Source: Halorubrum halophilum
Lineage (GTDB): Archaea; Halobacteriota; Halobacteria; Halobacteriales; Haloferacaceae
Assembly: GCF_000739595.1 (NCBI RefSeq)
Contig: NZ_BBJP01000059.1
Span: 22,115 to 86,114 of the forward strand
Length of the DNA: 64,000 nt
Reading direction: 5' to 3'
Shown: in pieces, positions 51,312 through 60,170 of the stretch
Numbering within the stretch: position 1 is the first letter of the stretch
Layout: each line of letters starts with the position of its first letter
The notes under the pieces: model-generated
What the model was told of the DNA's origin: nothing
The model's database searches: none
The model's input: the letters and a program-made list of their open reading frames with translations, nothing else
Position numbers and translations under genes: made by a program

Positions 51312-52481
51312 TCACACCCGGATCTCGATCAGCAGGTCCGACTCCGGCGACTCGCCCATCACCGACCGAACGCGCTCCCACGAGAGGTCCGCGCGGGCGG
51401 TCACCGTCTCGGCCGCGATCGCGCCGCAGGCGTTGCCGACGAGCAGCGGCACCTGGTAGTCACGCGGGTCGTGCGAGAACTCGTCGCCAGTGATGTCGGG
51501 GTCTCTGAGCGCGGCGCCCAGAAACCCGGCCGCGAACGCGTCGCCCGCCCCGACGGTGTCGACCGCGTCGACGTCGAAGCCGGGGTGCGACACGTCGCCG
51601 TGGGGAGTCCGGACCGTCGCGCCCTCTTCGCCGAGTTTGATCGCGACGACGCGGTCGTCGGGCTCCCACGGGTCGATGTCGGTCGCGTCGGCGAGCGCGT
51701 CGGCCTCCGGGGCGTTCAGGAAGAGCACGTCCGCCGCGTGGAGCGCGGCCTCGAACTCGCGGTCGCCCACGCGGCGTCCCGGGTCGAAGCTCCGGGTCGT
51801 TCCGGCCTCGGCCGCGGCGGTCGCGAGCGCGGCCGCGGTCCCCGGCTGCTGGCCGGTGAGGTGGAGGTGGTCGGCCGCCGCCAGCGTGTCGCGGTCGAGC
51901 TCGGCCGCGGTGAACGACTCGTTGGCGCCGTCGTTGGCTAACATGAGAAGCTCCCCGCTGCCGTCGACGATCGCGTACTTCACCGAGGTCGGCTCGTCCG
52001 CGTCGACGAGGACCTGTCCGGGGTCGACGCCGGCGCTCGCCAGCTCGCGGAGCGCCAGCGCGCCCGACTCGTCACCGCCGACGCTCCCGTAGACGACCGA
52101 CTGGCCGCCGAGGCCGACGAGCCCGACCGCGACGTTCGCGGCGCTGCCGCCGCCGGACTGTTCGAGTAAATCGATTCGGGTCTCTCCGTCGGGCTCCGGC
52201 AGCTTGTCGACGTGGATCGTCACGTCCCAGTTGATGTGGCCGGCCGAGACCACCTTCGGGACGCGGTCGGCTGAGTCCGGTTCGAGGTCGGGCTCGCGGT
52301 CGACGTGTTCGCCCTCGAGCTGTTCGCCGTCGACGTGTCTGTCGTCGTCAGCGTCGTCCCCGTTGCCAGCGGCGGATCCGTCGCCCTCGTCGGCCTCCCA
52401 CTCGGAGACCTCCTCGTCCCACTCCGCGACCTCCTCCTCCCAGTCGTCGGGGCCGCCGCCTCCCGCGCCGTCCCCGCTCAT
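51312..52481 (-). CDS. PfkB-family carbohydrate kinase, candidate ribose-1-phosphate kinase
   Basis: 389 residues. A PfkB/ribokinase fold begins near residue 75 (VVSAGHINWDVTIHVDKLPEPDGETRI), with SGGGSAANVAVGL at ~112 and the catalytic anion-hole motif TVGAGDAFAAGF near 308-319. An acidic low-complexity N-terminus (1-72) precedes it. Start ATG 52481 overlaps the stop of the ribose-1,5-bisphosphate isomerase gene (ATGA). In the described haloarchaeal pentose bisphosphate pathway a PfkB kinase phosphorylates ribose 1-phosphate to ribose 1,5-bisphosphate, the isomerase's substrate, so that role is the best guess. Another nucleoside or sugar kinase remains possible. Confidence 0.88.
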   Translation of the reverse strand: MSGDGAGGGGPDDWEEEVAEWDEEVSEWEADEGDGSAAGNGDDADDDRHVDGEQLEGEHVDREPDLEPDSADRVPKVVSAGHINWDVTIHVDKLPEPDGETRIDLLEQSGGGSAANVAVGLVGLGGQSVVYGSVGGDESGALALRELASAGVDPGQVLVDADEPTSVKYAIVDGSGELLMLANDGANESFTAAELDRDTLAAADHLHLTGQQPGTAAALATAAAEAGTTRSFDPGRRVGDREFEAALHAADVLFLNAPEADALADATDIDPWEPDDRVVAIKLGEEGATVRTPHGDVSHPGFDVDAVDTVGAGDAFAAGFLGAALRDPDITGDEFSHDPRDYQVPLLVGNACGAIAAETVTARADLSWERVRSVMGESPESDLLIEIRV

Positions 52482-53449
52482 GGCTCGGCCCACGGCTCGG
52501 CGGCGCCCTCGCCGAACAGCTCCCGCATCAGCGTCACGATGCTCTCGGGCGGGAACTGGCCGTGCTCGGTGACGATCGCGTCCATGTACCGCGGCGGCGT
52601 CACGTCGAACGCCGGGTTCTCGACCGCGATCTCGCCGATCTCGTCGCGGGCCTCGGAGCCGATCACCTCACCCTCGTCGCGCATCTCGATCTCGACGGTG
52701 TGGCCCGTCAGCGTCTCCGGGTGGAGCTTGATCGTCTGGGCGGCGGTCATGATCGGGACCCCGCGCTCGCGGGCGTTGACCGCGAGTCCGGAGGTACCGA
52801 TCTTGTTGATGACGCCGCCGTCCGCGGCGATCGAGTCGGCGCCGACGACGACGTGGTCGACCTCGTTGAGGTAGCGCCGCGCCGCGGAGTCGACGATCAG
52901 GGTGACGGGGACGCCCGCGTCGCGGAGCTGTTCGGCGGTGATGTGGCCCTGCTGGCGCGGGCGCGTCTCCTTGACGACCGCCGAGATCGACTTCCCCTGT
53001 TCGACGGCCGCCTCGATGCACGCCAAGGCGTCCGTCGAGTGGCAGTGGGTCATCACCGTGTCGCCGTCGGCGAGGCGGTTCGCCCCCACCTGCCCGAGGT
53101 CGTCCTGCGCGCGGTCGAGCTGGCGGACGAACTGCTCGCTCGCGTCGACGACGCTGCGGCGCAGCTCGTCCACCGTCTCGCCCTCCATCCGCTGGAGGAC
53201 GTATCGGAGGGCGTTCGGCAGCGACACGGCGGTCGGGCGGGTCTCGCGGAGGGTCCGCGCCGCGGCACGCATCGACGCGCGGAAGGCGGCGGGATCGCTC
53301 GCGGTCTCGCCGGACGCGGCCGCCGCCTCGGCCTGCTCGGCGAGCGCCTCCGCGGCCGCGGACGCGATGGCCGCCGCGCCGCGGGTCTCCATCGTCGCGA
53401 TCGATTCGGCGGTCTCCCGGACCGGGGCCGCCGGCTCTGTATCGGTCAT
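52478..53449 (-). CDS. Ribose-1,5-bisphosphate isomerase
   Basis: 323 residues. eIF2B-like fold with the R15P isomerase catalytic pair intact: Cys136 in MTHCHST and Asp205 in GADSIAADGGVINKIGT, the same 69-residue spacing as the Cys133/Asp202 pair of the Thermococcus enzyme. SLPNALRYVLQRM and KETRPRQQGHITAEQLRDAGVPVT also fit. It converts ribose 1,5-bisphosphate to ribulose 1,5-bisphosphate. It has its own TATA box (53472-53482) for a leaderless transcript and overlaps the kinase gene downstream. The N-terminus carries an Ala-rich acidic segment (30-55). Confidence 0.93.
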   Translation of the reverse strand: MTDTEPAAPVRETAESIATMETRGAAAIASAAAEALAEQAEAAAASGETASDPAAFRASMRAAARTLRETRPTAVSLPNALRYVLQRMEGETVDELRRSVVDASEQFVRQLDRAQDDLGQVGANRLADGDTVMTHCHSTDALACIEAAVEQGKSISAVVKETRPRQQGHITAEQLRDAGVPVTLIVDSAARRYLNEVDHVVVGADSIAADGGVINKIGTSGLAVNARERGVPIMTAAQTIKLHPETLTGHTVEIEMRDEGEVIGSEARDEIGEIAVENPAFDVTPPRYMDAIVTEHGQFPPESIVTLMRELFGEGAAEPWAEP

Positions 53450-53471
53450 ACCGATCCAGTAGCCGGCCCGC

Positions 53472-53482
53472 TATTTATAAAA
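53472..53482 (-). promoter_or_regulatory. TATA box of the isomerase-kinase transcript
   Basis: TTTTATAAATA on the minus strand, centred 28 bases before the isomerase ATG at 53449 and inside the 87-bp gap after the aldolase gene. This is an unusually clear archaeal TATA box and implies that the isomerase and kinase can be transcribed separately from the aldolase and phosphatase. Confidence 0.6.
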
Positions 53483-53536
53483 CCGGGCGAGAGGAGATCG
53501 GGCGACTCGCCGTCGGCGTCCGGCTGCCGTCCCTCG

Positions 53537-54229
53537 CTACGAGTCGCCGGCGTCCGGCTGCTGGCCGTAGCTCTCGAACCGTTCCTCGACGGTCGCCATC
53601 TGCTCGTCGGAGAGCACGTGCGGCTCGCCAACCGCCGACGCCCGGAGATAGAGCCGGCAGAGGTCCTCGACGTGGTGGGTGTTCTCGACTGCCGTCTCGA
53701 TGTCGGGCCCGGTGACGACGAGCCCGTGGTTCGCGAGGATCGCGGCGTCGGAGTCAGCCTCGGCCATCGCGGCCACCACGTTCGCAGCCAGTTCCTCCGT
53801 GCCGTACGGCGCGTAGTCGGCCAGCGGGACCTCTCGGCCCACGGCGGCGATCATGTAGTGGACGGGCGGGAGCTTCCGGTGGAGCGTCGCCATCGTCGTC
53901 GCCCACGGCGAGTGGGTGTGGACGATCGCGCCCGGCCGATCATGTTTATAAATCCCCGTGTGCATCGGCACCTCGCTCGACGGGGCCATCCGGCCCGCCA
54001 GCCGCTCGCCCTCCAGCGAGACCACCGGCACGTCGGCGGCGTCGAAGGAGTCGTACGGGACGCCGGTCGGTGTCACCGCGACCGCGTCGCCGTCGCGGAC
54101 GCTCAGGTTTCCGGTCCGGCCGGGAGTCAGGTCCGCGAGCGCCGGCGCGTACTCGACGACCGCCTCGCGGGCGTCGCGCAGGAGGTCGGGGGTGACACCG
54201 GCGTCGGTGTCGCCCCCATCCCGGCTCAT
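53537..54229 (-). CDS. Class II aldolase, candidate ribulose-1-phosphate aldolase
   Basis: 230 residues. The fuculose/ribulose-phosphate aldolase family (zinc-dependent class II, aldolase_II) is shown by [28 protein letters not shown] (phosphate-binding region), E86 in [12 protein letters not shown]104/H106 in [11 protein letters not shown] and H168 in [11 protein letters not shown]. It should cleave ribulose 1-phosphate to DHAP and glycolaldehyde. Its ATG overlaps the stop of the HAD phosphatase (ATGA); the isomerase gene follows after 87 bp. The same enzyme set was described for the non-carboxylating pentose bisphosphate pathway in haloarchaea. Confidence 0.9.
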   Translation of the reverse strand: MSRDGGDTDAGVTPDLLRDAREAVVEYAPALADLTPGRTGNLSVRDGDAVAVTPTGVPYDSFDAADVPVVSLEGERLAGRMAPSSEVPMHTGIYKHDRPGAIVHTHSPWATTMATLHRKLPPVHYMIAAVGREVPLADYAPYGTEELAANVVAAMAEADSDAAILANHGLVVTGPDIETAVENTHHVEDLCRLYLRASAVGEPHVLSDEQMATVEERFESYGQQPDAGDS

Positions 54230-54939
54230 ACCGCCACCTCCGTCAGGTCGGCGAACGCGTCGAGCCGATGGTCCGGGCGCCGGTCGCCGTCGAGCTCGTC
54301 GACGGAGGGCGTCTCGCCGTCGGCGACGAACAGGGCCGTATCCATCCCGAGCGCGTTCGCGCCGGCCACGTCGGCGCCGACGTTGTCCCCGACCATGAGC
54401 GTCTCGCTCGGCCGGCGGTCGAACGCCGCGAGCGCGGTCGTGAAGGGGATCGCGCTCGGCTTCTCGCGGCCGACCTCCTCGGAGGTGACGAGCCGGTCGA
54501 TCCGGTCGTCGATCGCGAGTCTGGAGAGCTTCCGTAGCTGGACGCGCGTGGTGAGGTTGGTGACGACGGCGATCTCCGTCCCCGCTTCGGCGAGAGCGTC
54601 GAAGGCGCGCTCCACCCCGTCGCACAGCTCCATCTCGCTCGCGTACCCCTCCCAGTACGCGTCGCCGAGCGCCAGCGCGTCGGCGGCGTCGTGCTCGCCG
54701 GCGTGGTTCTGCAACGCGCGCTTGAAGTAGATATGTCGGTCGTGGGAGGCGGCGGTCTCGCGGGTCTCGCGCTTCGCCTCGCGCCGCGCGGTCGCGTACA
54801 GCTCGTCGAACGTCTCGCGGTCCATCTCGTACCCCAGATCGCGGAACGTAGCGAATGCGGCCCGCTTGCCCGCCTCGTTGCAGGGGGCGTACGGGTACAG
54901 GGTGTTGTCGAGGTCGAAGAACACCGCCTCGTAGCTCAT
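54226..54939 (-). CDS. HAD-superfamily phosphatase, candidate ribulose-1,5-bisphosphate phosphatase
   Basis: 237 residues. The HAD motif [10 protein letters not shown] (Asp9/Asp11), a helical cap (residues ~20-90), motif [12 protein letters not shown] near 116, Lys in [10 protein letters not shown] near 153, and motif [20 protein letters not shown] near 176. It would remove the 5- or 1-phosphate from a sugar phosphate; next to the aldolase, conversion of ribulose 1,5-bisphosphate to ribulose 1-phosphate is expected. A CTTAAG box at 54963-54968 (minus strand) gives a leaderless start. Its stop overlaps the aldolase start. Confidence 0.9.
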   Translation of the reverse strand: MSYEAVFFDLDNTLYPYAPCNEAGKRAAFATFRDLGYEMDRETFDELYATARREAKRETRETAASHDRHIYFKRALQNHAGEHDAADALALGDAYWEGYASEMELCDGVERAFDALAEAGTEIAVVTNLTTRVQLRKLSRLAIDDRIDRLVTSEEVGREKPSAIPFTTALAAFDRRPSETLMVGDNVGADVAGANALGMDTALFVADGETPSVDELDGDRRPDHRLDAFADLTEVAV

Positions 54940-55027
54940 GCCCTCTCTCGATCCGGCTGTGACTTAAGCGTGATTCGACGGCGGCGACGCGGAGCGCCCG
55001 CGACGCCTACCTGCGATCGTCCGCCGG

Positions 55028-55900
55028 CTACTGTTCGTTCATCGCCTCGCTGGCGATGTTGCGCCCGCGAGAGTTCAGCGCCACCTCGCGGCGCACCCGC
55101 ACCTCCTCGACCACTTCGAGGTCGACGAGCCGCTCGAACGTCTCCTCGACGGTGTCGACATCCATCCCGAGAAACGACGGGATCTCGAACGGCGAGACGC
55201 CGGAGTACAGCGCCATCAACACCTCTCGATCGCGGCTGGAGAGGTCGACGTTCGTCGACGAGCGCTCCTCGCCTTTCCGGAGCCACGCCTCGACGAACCG
55301 CATCCGACTGGGGTCGCCGGCGATGTGCGTCTCGATGCTCGTCCCCTCGTCGTCGGTGTGTGACACCTCGATCACCGGCTTCTTCTCGCCGTTGACGGTG
55401 CGTTTCGCGGCGTCGAGCCCGCTGATGTCGTCGAGGTCGAACTTGATGAACGCGCCGCTTTCCAAAGCGGCGTTGAGCCCGTTCTCGTCGATCTTTACCC
55501 GCGCCTGCTCCCACTCGGTCTCCTGGACGACGCCGCCCTCGATCGCGGGGTGTTTCGCGGTCACCGTCCGTTGGTCGAGCAGCGCCCGGTACACGTCGCG
55601 CTCGAACGACTCGTGCTCCGGGGCCGTGACGAGCAACACCTGATCGCCGAGGTCGAAGCTGACGTAGTTGGAGACGCGCGCGACCGACTGGTTGGCGTCG
55701 TGACGCCCGCCGAGCCCTTCGAGTTCCGAGAGCGGGACCGTGCGCTTCCCGTCGTTGCCGGCTAAGATTAGCCGCCGGTTCGAGAGGAGTACGCGCCCCG
55801 CCGTCCACGAGACGTCGCTCACCTTCCGTCCGTCGCGGACGGCGACCGCGAACCGCGCCTGGGTGTCGGCCACCTTGTACTCGCCGTTTCCGTCGGACAT
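55028..55900 (-). CDS. cheF: Archaeal chemotaxis protein CheF
   Basis: 290 residues. Matches the archaeal CheF (formerly DUF439) proteins that link the chemotaxis core to the archaellum switch, via CheY: DTQARFAVAVRDGRKVSDVSWTAGRVLLSNRRLILAGNDGKRTVPLSELEGLGGRHDANQSVARVSNYVSFDL. The C-terminal ~80 residues look like a winged HTH (LSSRDREVLMALYSGVSPFEIPSFLGMDVDTVEETFERLVDLEVVEEV). It starts directly after the stop of the HEAT-repeat gene and ends the che operon. Confidence 0.93.
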   Translation of the reverse strand: MSDGNGEYKVADTQARFAVAVRDGRKVSDVSWTAGRVLLSNRRLILAGNDGKRTVPLSELEGLGGRHDANQSVARVSNYVSFDLGDQVLLVTAPEHESFERDVYRALLDQRTVTAKHPAIEGGVVQETEWEQARVKIDENGLNAALESGAFIKFDLDDISGLDAAKRTVNGEKKPVIEVSHTDDEGTSIETHIAGDPSRMRFVEAWLRKGEERSSTNVDLSSRDREVLMALYSGVSPFEIPSFLGMDVDTVEETFERLVDLEVVEEVRVRREVALNSRGRNIASEAMNEQ

Positions 55901-57112
55901 TTACGTACCCCCCGCCCGGAGCTTCGAGACCGCCGAGAACACCCGCTTCCGGACCGCGGGACTCTCGTCGTCGGTGAACTCTTCGAGCCGGTTGAGCGTC
56001 TCTTGGCCGCCTACCTGTCCGAGCACGAACACCGCCTTCGCGCGGGCGTCCTCGGGGTGTTCGGTGCCGAGCCGGTCGAGGAGCCGGTCCTCGACGATCG
56101 GCCCGCCGAGGCTCTTGAGGCTGGTGGCCGCGAACTGCGCGGTCTGCGCGTCGTCGTCCGCGAGCGCGTCCGCAAGCGCCTCGACCGCGATCGCTGACTC
56201 CGGCTCCGCGACGCGACCGAGGATCCACGACGCGTTCCGCCGCTGGCGGCTCTGCTGGCCGTCGGTGAGGATCTCGACGAGCGGCTCGACGACGGTCGCG
56301 TCGTCGGCCTGCTTCAGCTCGGAGACGACCTGATCGCGGACGGCGTGGCTCTGCTGGGTCGGCACGTTCGAGAGCAGCTCGATGACCGAGTACACCGCGG
56401 CGTTGCGCACCACCGCGCTCTCGTCGCCGAGCGCGCGCGCCAGCGGCTCGACAGGTTCCGGGTTGTTCGCTTTCCCGAGCGCGCCGGCGGCGATCCGCCG
56501 AAGCGACTCGTCGCCGTCGTCGAGTAGGTCCAAGAGGGGGGAAAGCGCCCGATCGGTTCCGATGTTACCGAGCGCGTTTGCGGCGGCTCGCCGAACCCGC
56601 GGCTCGTCGTCGTCGAGACGGTCCGTCAGCCCGGGAACTGCACGCGGGTCGGCGAAGGTCCCGCAGGCCTGACACGCCCGGAGCCTGACGCGAGCGTCCT
56701 CGTCCTCGAGCGCGTCGACGAGGTGTTGGAGACCGCTCGCGTCGTCAAGCCGGCCGAGCGCCTTGGCGGCGGCCATCCGGAGCTCCGGGCGGTCGGCCTG
56801 CAGCGCGCGGGCGAACTTGCGGGCGGTGACCCACTCTGCCTCGGAGCCTTTCGTGCCTGTGAGCTCCGCGAGGAGCTGTTCGAGCGCCGCCTCGCCGATC
56901 TCGTCGAGCGCGTCGACCGCGGCCCCGCGGACCTGTCCGTCCTCGTCACCGGTCGCGGCGCGCAAGAGCACGTCGATGGACGGCTGGTCGTCGGGGCCGG
57001 CGACCTCGCCGAGGAACTGGGACGCGCGCTTCCGGACCGCGGCGCTGTCGCTGCCCATGGCGTCCCTGAGCCGCTCGGCGTTTTCGTCCCGCGCGTGCTG
57101 GTACAGCGACAT
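55901..57112 (-). CDS. HEAT/PBS-lyase repeat protein of the chemotaxis operon
   Basis: 403 residues, almost entirely alpha-helical HEAT repeats of ~31 residues (for example DGQVRGAAVDALDEIG, DARVRLRACQACGTF, EPRVRRAAANALGNIGTD, DESLRRIAAGALGKA, SAVVRNAAVYSVIEL). The protein begins SLYQHARDENAERLRDAMGS, typical of the haloarchaeal che-cluster HEAT protein, a scaffold that interacts with CheF/CheD-type components in Halobacterium. ATG 57112 overlaps the cheR stop by one base, and its stop abuts cheF, so it is translationally coupled on both sides. Confidence 0.92.
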   Translation of the reverse strand: MSLYQHARDENAERLRDAMGSDSAAVRKRASQFLGEVAGPDDQPSIDVLLRAATGDEDGQVRGAAVDALDEIGEAALEQLLAELTGTKGSEAEWVTARKFARALQADRPELRMAAAKALGRLDDASGLQHLVDALEDEDARVRLRACQACGTFADPRAVPGLTDRLDDDEPRVRRAAANALGNIGTDRALSPLLDLLDDGDESLRRIAAGALGKANNPEPVEPLARALGDESAVVRNAAVYSVIELLSNVPTQQSHAVRDQVVSELKQADDATVVEPLVEILTDGQQSRQRRNASWILGRVAEPESAIAVEALADALADDDAQTAQFAATSLKSLGGPIVEDRLLDRLGTEHPEDARAKAVFVLGQVGGQETLNRLEEFTDDESPAVRKRVFSAVSKLRAGGT

Positions 57113-57921
57113 CAGACCCTCCGGAACACCCGCCGGCGCTTGTCGATCGGTTCGTACCTGTCCGACCGGTCCGGCGGGACGCTCTCGGTCATCCCGAGCA
57201 CGAGCACGCCGTCGTCCGCGAGCGACGCCTCCAGCGTGTCGAACAGCGCTCCCTTGTGGTCCACGTCGATGTAGATCAGCAGGTTGCGGCACAACACCAC
57301 GTCGAAGGGGTCGCGCGCGCCGTCGCGGATCAGGTCGTGCGTCTCGAAGTCGACGAGCCGCTGAACCTCCGAGCGCACCCGGAACGCGTCCTCGTCGCGC
57401 TCGACGTAGCGGTCGGGGTCCGAGAGGGGTTCGAGCTCCGCCGCGATGTCGGTCGTGCGCGTGGTGTGATAGACGCCTTGGCGGGCGTTGTCGAGCGCCT
57501 CCTCGCTGATGTCCGAGCCGAGCACCTCGACCCGAGACTCGTCGATATCGGGGTCGTCGCAGGCCAGCATCGCGACCGAGTACGGCTCCCGGCCGTCGGC
57601 CGAGGGGGCCGACCAGACGCGGACCCGGCGCTTTTCGCTCGTCCGCTCGCGGAGCACGTCTCGGAGCGCGTCCCACATCTCCGGGTTGCGGAAGAACTCC
57701 GTCACGTTGATCGTGAGCGCGTCCATCAGGGCCTCGCGCTCGCCGTCGTCCTCCCGGAGCAGCCGCTCGTACTCGGCGTGTGACTCAGTGTCGCGCCGGC
57801 GCATCCGGGCGGTGATCCGGCGGTCGAGGTACGACTCGTTGTAGTAGCCGGGCTCGAACGGCACCGTGTCGTTGATCTGCCGGAGGACGCCCTCGAACTC
57901 AGTCTCGGTCTCGCCGCTCAT
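57112..57921 (-). CDS. cheR: Chemotaxis protein methyltransferase CheR
   Basis: 269 residues. CheR N-terminal domain (FEPGYYNESYLDRRITARMRRRD) and SAM-dependent methyltransferase domain: VTEFFRNPEMWDALRDVL, RVWSAPSADGREPYSVAML (SAM-binding), VEVLGSDISEEALDNARQGVY and FDVVLCRNLLIYID. It methylates glutamates on transducers such as the one at 26392. The start overlaps the cheA stop (ATGA), and its stop overlaps the HEAT gene start. Confidence 0.96.
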   Translation of the reverse strand: MSGETETEFEGVLRQINDTVPFEPGYYNESYLDRRITARMRRRDTESHAEYERLLREDDGEREALMDALTINVTEFFRNPEMWDALRDVLRERTSEKRRVRVWSAPSADGREPYSVAMLACDDPDIDESRVEVLGSDISEEALDNARQGVYHTTRTTDIAAELEPLSDPDRYVERDEDAFRVRSEVQRLVDFETHDLIRDGARDPFDVVLCRNLLIYIDVDHKGALFDTLEASLADDGVLVLGMTESVPPDRSDRYEPIDKRRRVFRRV

Positions 57922-60170
57922 AGGCTCACCACGTCGAGGACGGCCACGACGTCGCCGTCGCCGAGGACCGCCGTACCGCTGAGCCCCGGCGTCCCCGACA
58001 GCGGCCCGTCGAGCGGTTTCACGACCACTTCTTCCTGATCGAGGACGGCGTCGCAGTGGAGCGCGACCTGTCGGGTCTCCTCGCGGATCCGCACGAGCAT
58101 CCCCTCGTCGGTCACGCCGCCGTCGGTCGTCGCCGACTCCATCTCGGTTCCGGCAGCGTCGCCCTCCGCGGAACCACCGGCGCCGGCCCCCGATCCGGCC
58201 GCCGCGGCGCCGCTGTCCGCGAGCCGCTCGTTCAGCCGGATCACGGGGTAGAGATCGTCCTCGTGACGAACGATCTCGTCGCCGTGAACCTCCTCCACGT
58301 CGTCCGCGCGGGCGACCTCCGCGATCGACTTGATCGGGATCCCGTACTCCGTGCCGCCCACGTCGACGAACATCACCTTCACGATGGCGACGGTGACGGG
58401 GAGCCGGAACCGGACCGTGGTCCCCTCGCCCGGTTCGCTCTCGACCGAGACGGAGCCGTCGAGGTCGCGCGCGGTCGTCCGGACCACGTCCATCCCGACG
58501 CCGCGCCCGGAGACGTCGGTGACCTCCTCCGCGGTGGAGAAGCCGGGGTGGAAGACGAGGTCGTAGGCCTCGTCGTCCTCCATCGCCTCGACCGCGTCGC
58601 GGCTCTTGACGCCCTCGTCGACCGCCTTCTCGCGGAGCTGGTCGGGGTCGAGTCCACCGCCGTCGTCGGACACCTCGATGATCACGTGGTCGCGCTCGCG
58701 CTCGGCGGTGAGTTCGACGTGGCCGGTCGGGTCCTTCCCGGCCGCCTCGCGCTCCTCGGGCGGCTCGATCCCGTGATCGACCGCGTTCCGCAGGACGTGG
58801 ACGAGCGGGTCGCGCATTTCCGTGAGGATGGTGCGGTCGAGCTCCACGTCGGAGCCCTCGATCTCGAAGTCGATCCGCTTGTCGAGGTCCCGCGAGATGT
58901 CGCGGACGAGCCGCGGGAACGAGTCAGACACCTGTGAGAACGGGATGAGCCGCATGTCCATCGCGGTGTCCTGCAGGCTGGACGCGAGCTTGTCGAGCTC
59001 GTCTAACGCGTCCGACTGCGCGTTCAACTCCTCCAGCTCTCGGCGGAGCTTGATCCGGCTCGTCACCAGCTGCTCGACGAGCCCGTACAGCTCGTCGACC
59101 TGGTCGACGTCGACCCGGATGGACTTGATCTCGTCGCCGGACTTGGAGTCGGACGAGGAGTCGTCTTCGGCGTCGTTTGCGTTTTCGGTGTCGTCGTTGT
59201 CGCCGGCAGTGTCCTTGTCACCCGCGTCGTCGGTGTCGGGATCGGCATCGGTGTCCGACTCGGCGTCGTCGACAGCGCCACCGTCGTCGGCCTCCGCAGT
59301 CGCTCCGGCGTCGTCGGTGGTCTCGACTGCGTCGCCACCTTCACCTCCTTCTCCGTCTCCAACGAGGGCGGTCGCGATCGACTCGACCTGCGTGAGCGCG
59401 CCGATCCCCTCGGCGACGACCGCGGGGTCGGCGTCGGCGACGAAGGCGTCGAACCGCTCGTCGTACTCGCCGTCCTCCAACGCCTCGGGGCCGGGAACCG
59501 TGACGTACTCGCCGAACTGGCCGTCGAGCGCCTGCACCACGAGCGCCGCGTCGACGCCCGCCATCGCGGTCTCGCCGATCGTCACGTCCGCGTACACGAC
59601 CGGGTCGTCGAGGGCGGCCGCCGCGTCGGGGAGGTCGGGGACGGATACCTCGTCTGGGTCGTCCTCGGTCGCGTCGTCGGCTGCCCCGCTCTCGTCAGCA
59701 TCGCTCTCGGTATCAGCGTCGGCTTCGTCGCCGGCATCGTCGGCGTCGGGCGCAGAGCCGTCGGCGTTGCCATCACCGTCCCCGGCCTCGACGGTCCCGT
59801 GCTCCTCCATCTCGCGGAGGCGACTCTCCAGGTCGGAGGGATCGGTCGACACGTCGCCCGTGTCGGCGATCTCCGAGACCATCGCCTCGACGGTGTCGAC
59901 CCCCTCGAAGAGGAGGTCCATCAGCTCGGGCGTCACCTCCCGGTCGCCCTGTCGGACCGCGTCGAGGAGATCTTCGAGGGCGTGCCCGAAGTCGGAGACG
60001 TCCTCGTACCCCATCGCCGCGGCGTTCCCCTTCAGCGTGTGGGCGACGCGGAACACGTCGTCCATCGCCTCGGCGTCCTCGGGGTCGGCCTCCAAGGCGA
60101 GCAAGGCGTTGTTCAGGTCCGTGATCCCGTCTTCCGCCTCGGCCACGAACGCGGCGCGGTGGGAGTCCAT
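57918..60170 (-). CDS. cheA: Chemotaxis histidine kinase CheA
   Basis: 750 residues. P1 domain with phosphorylatable His44 (VAHTLKGNAAAMG), an acidic linker (~115-180), a P2-like segment (~180-270), another long acidic linker (~270-345), dimerisation helices, the HATPase (N box HVLRNAVDHGIEPPEER, G1 EVSDDGGGLDP, G2 SGRGVGMDVV) and a C-terminal CheW-like domain ending VAVLDVVSL. It receives transducer signals and phosphorylates CheY and CheB. Overlaps: cheB stop/cheA start (TGATG) and cheA stop/cheR start (ATGA). The acidic linkers are unusually long compared with bacterial CheA. Confidence 0.96.
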   Translation of the reverse strand: MDSHRAAFVAEAEDGITDLNNALLALEADPEDAEAMDDVFRVAHTLKGNAAAMGYEDVSDFGHALEDLLDAVRQGDREVTPELMDLLFEGVDTVEAMVSEIADTGDVSTDPSDLESRLREMEEHGTVEAGDGDGNADGSAPDADDAGDEADADTESDADESGAADDATEDDPDEVSVPDLPDAAAALDDPVVYADVTIGETAMAGVDAALVVQALDGQFGEYVTVPGPEALEDGEYDERFDAFVADADPAVVAEGIGALTQVESIATALVGDGEGGEGGDAVETTDDAGATAEADDGGAVDDAESDTDADPDTDDAGDKDTAGDNDDTENANDAEDDSSSDSKSGDEIKSIRVDVDQVDELYGLVEQLVTSRIKLRRELEELNAQSDALDELDKLASSLQDTAMDMRLIPFSQVSDSFPRLVRDISRDLDKRIDFEIEGSDVELDRTILTEMRDPLVHVLRNAVDHGIEPPEEREAAGKDPTGHVELTAERERDHVIIEVSDDGGGLDPDQLREKAVDEGVKSRDAVEAMEDDEAYDLVFHPGFSTAEEVTDVSGRGVGMDVVRTTARDLDGSVSVESEPGEGTTVRFRLPVTVAIVKVMFVDVGGTEYGIPIKSIAEVARADDVEEVHGDEIVRHEDDLYPVIRLNERLADSGAAAAGSGAGAGGSAEGDAAGTEMESATTDGGVTDEGMLVRIREETRQVALHCDAVLDQEEVVVKPLDGPLSGTPGLSGTAVLGDGDVVAVLDVVSL

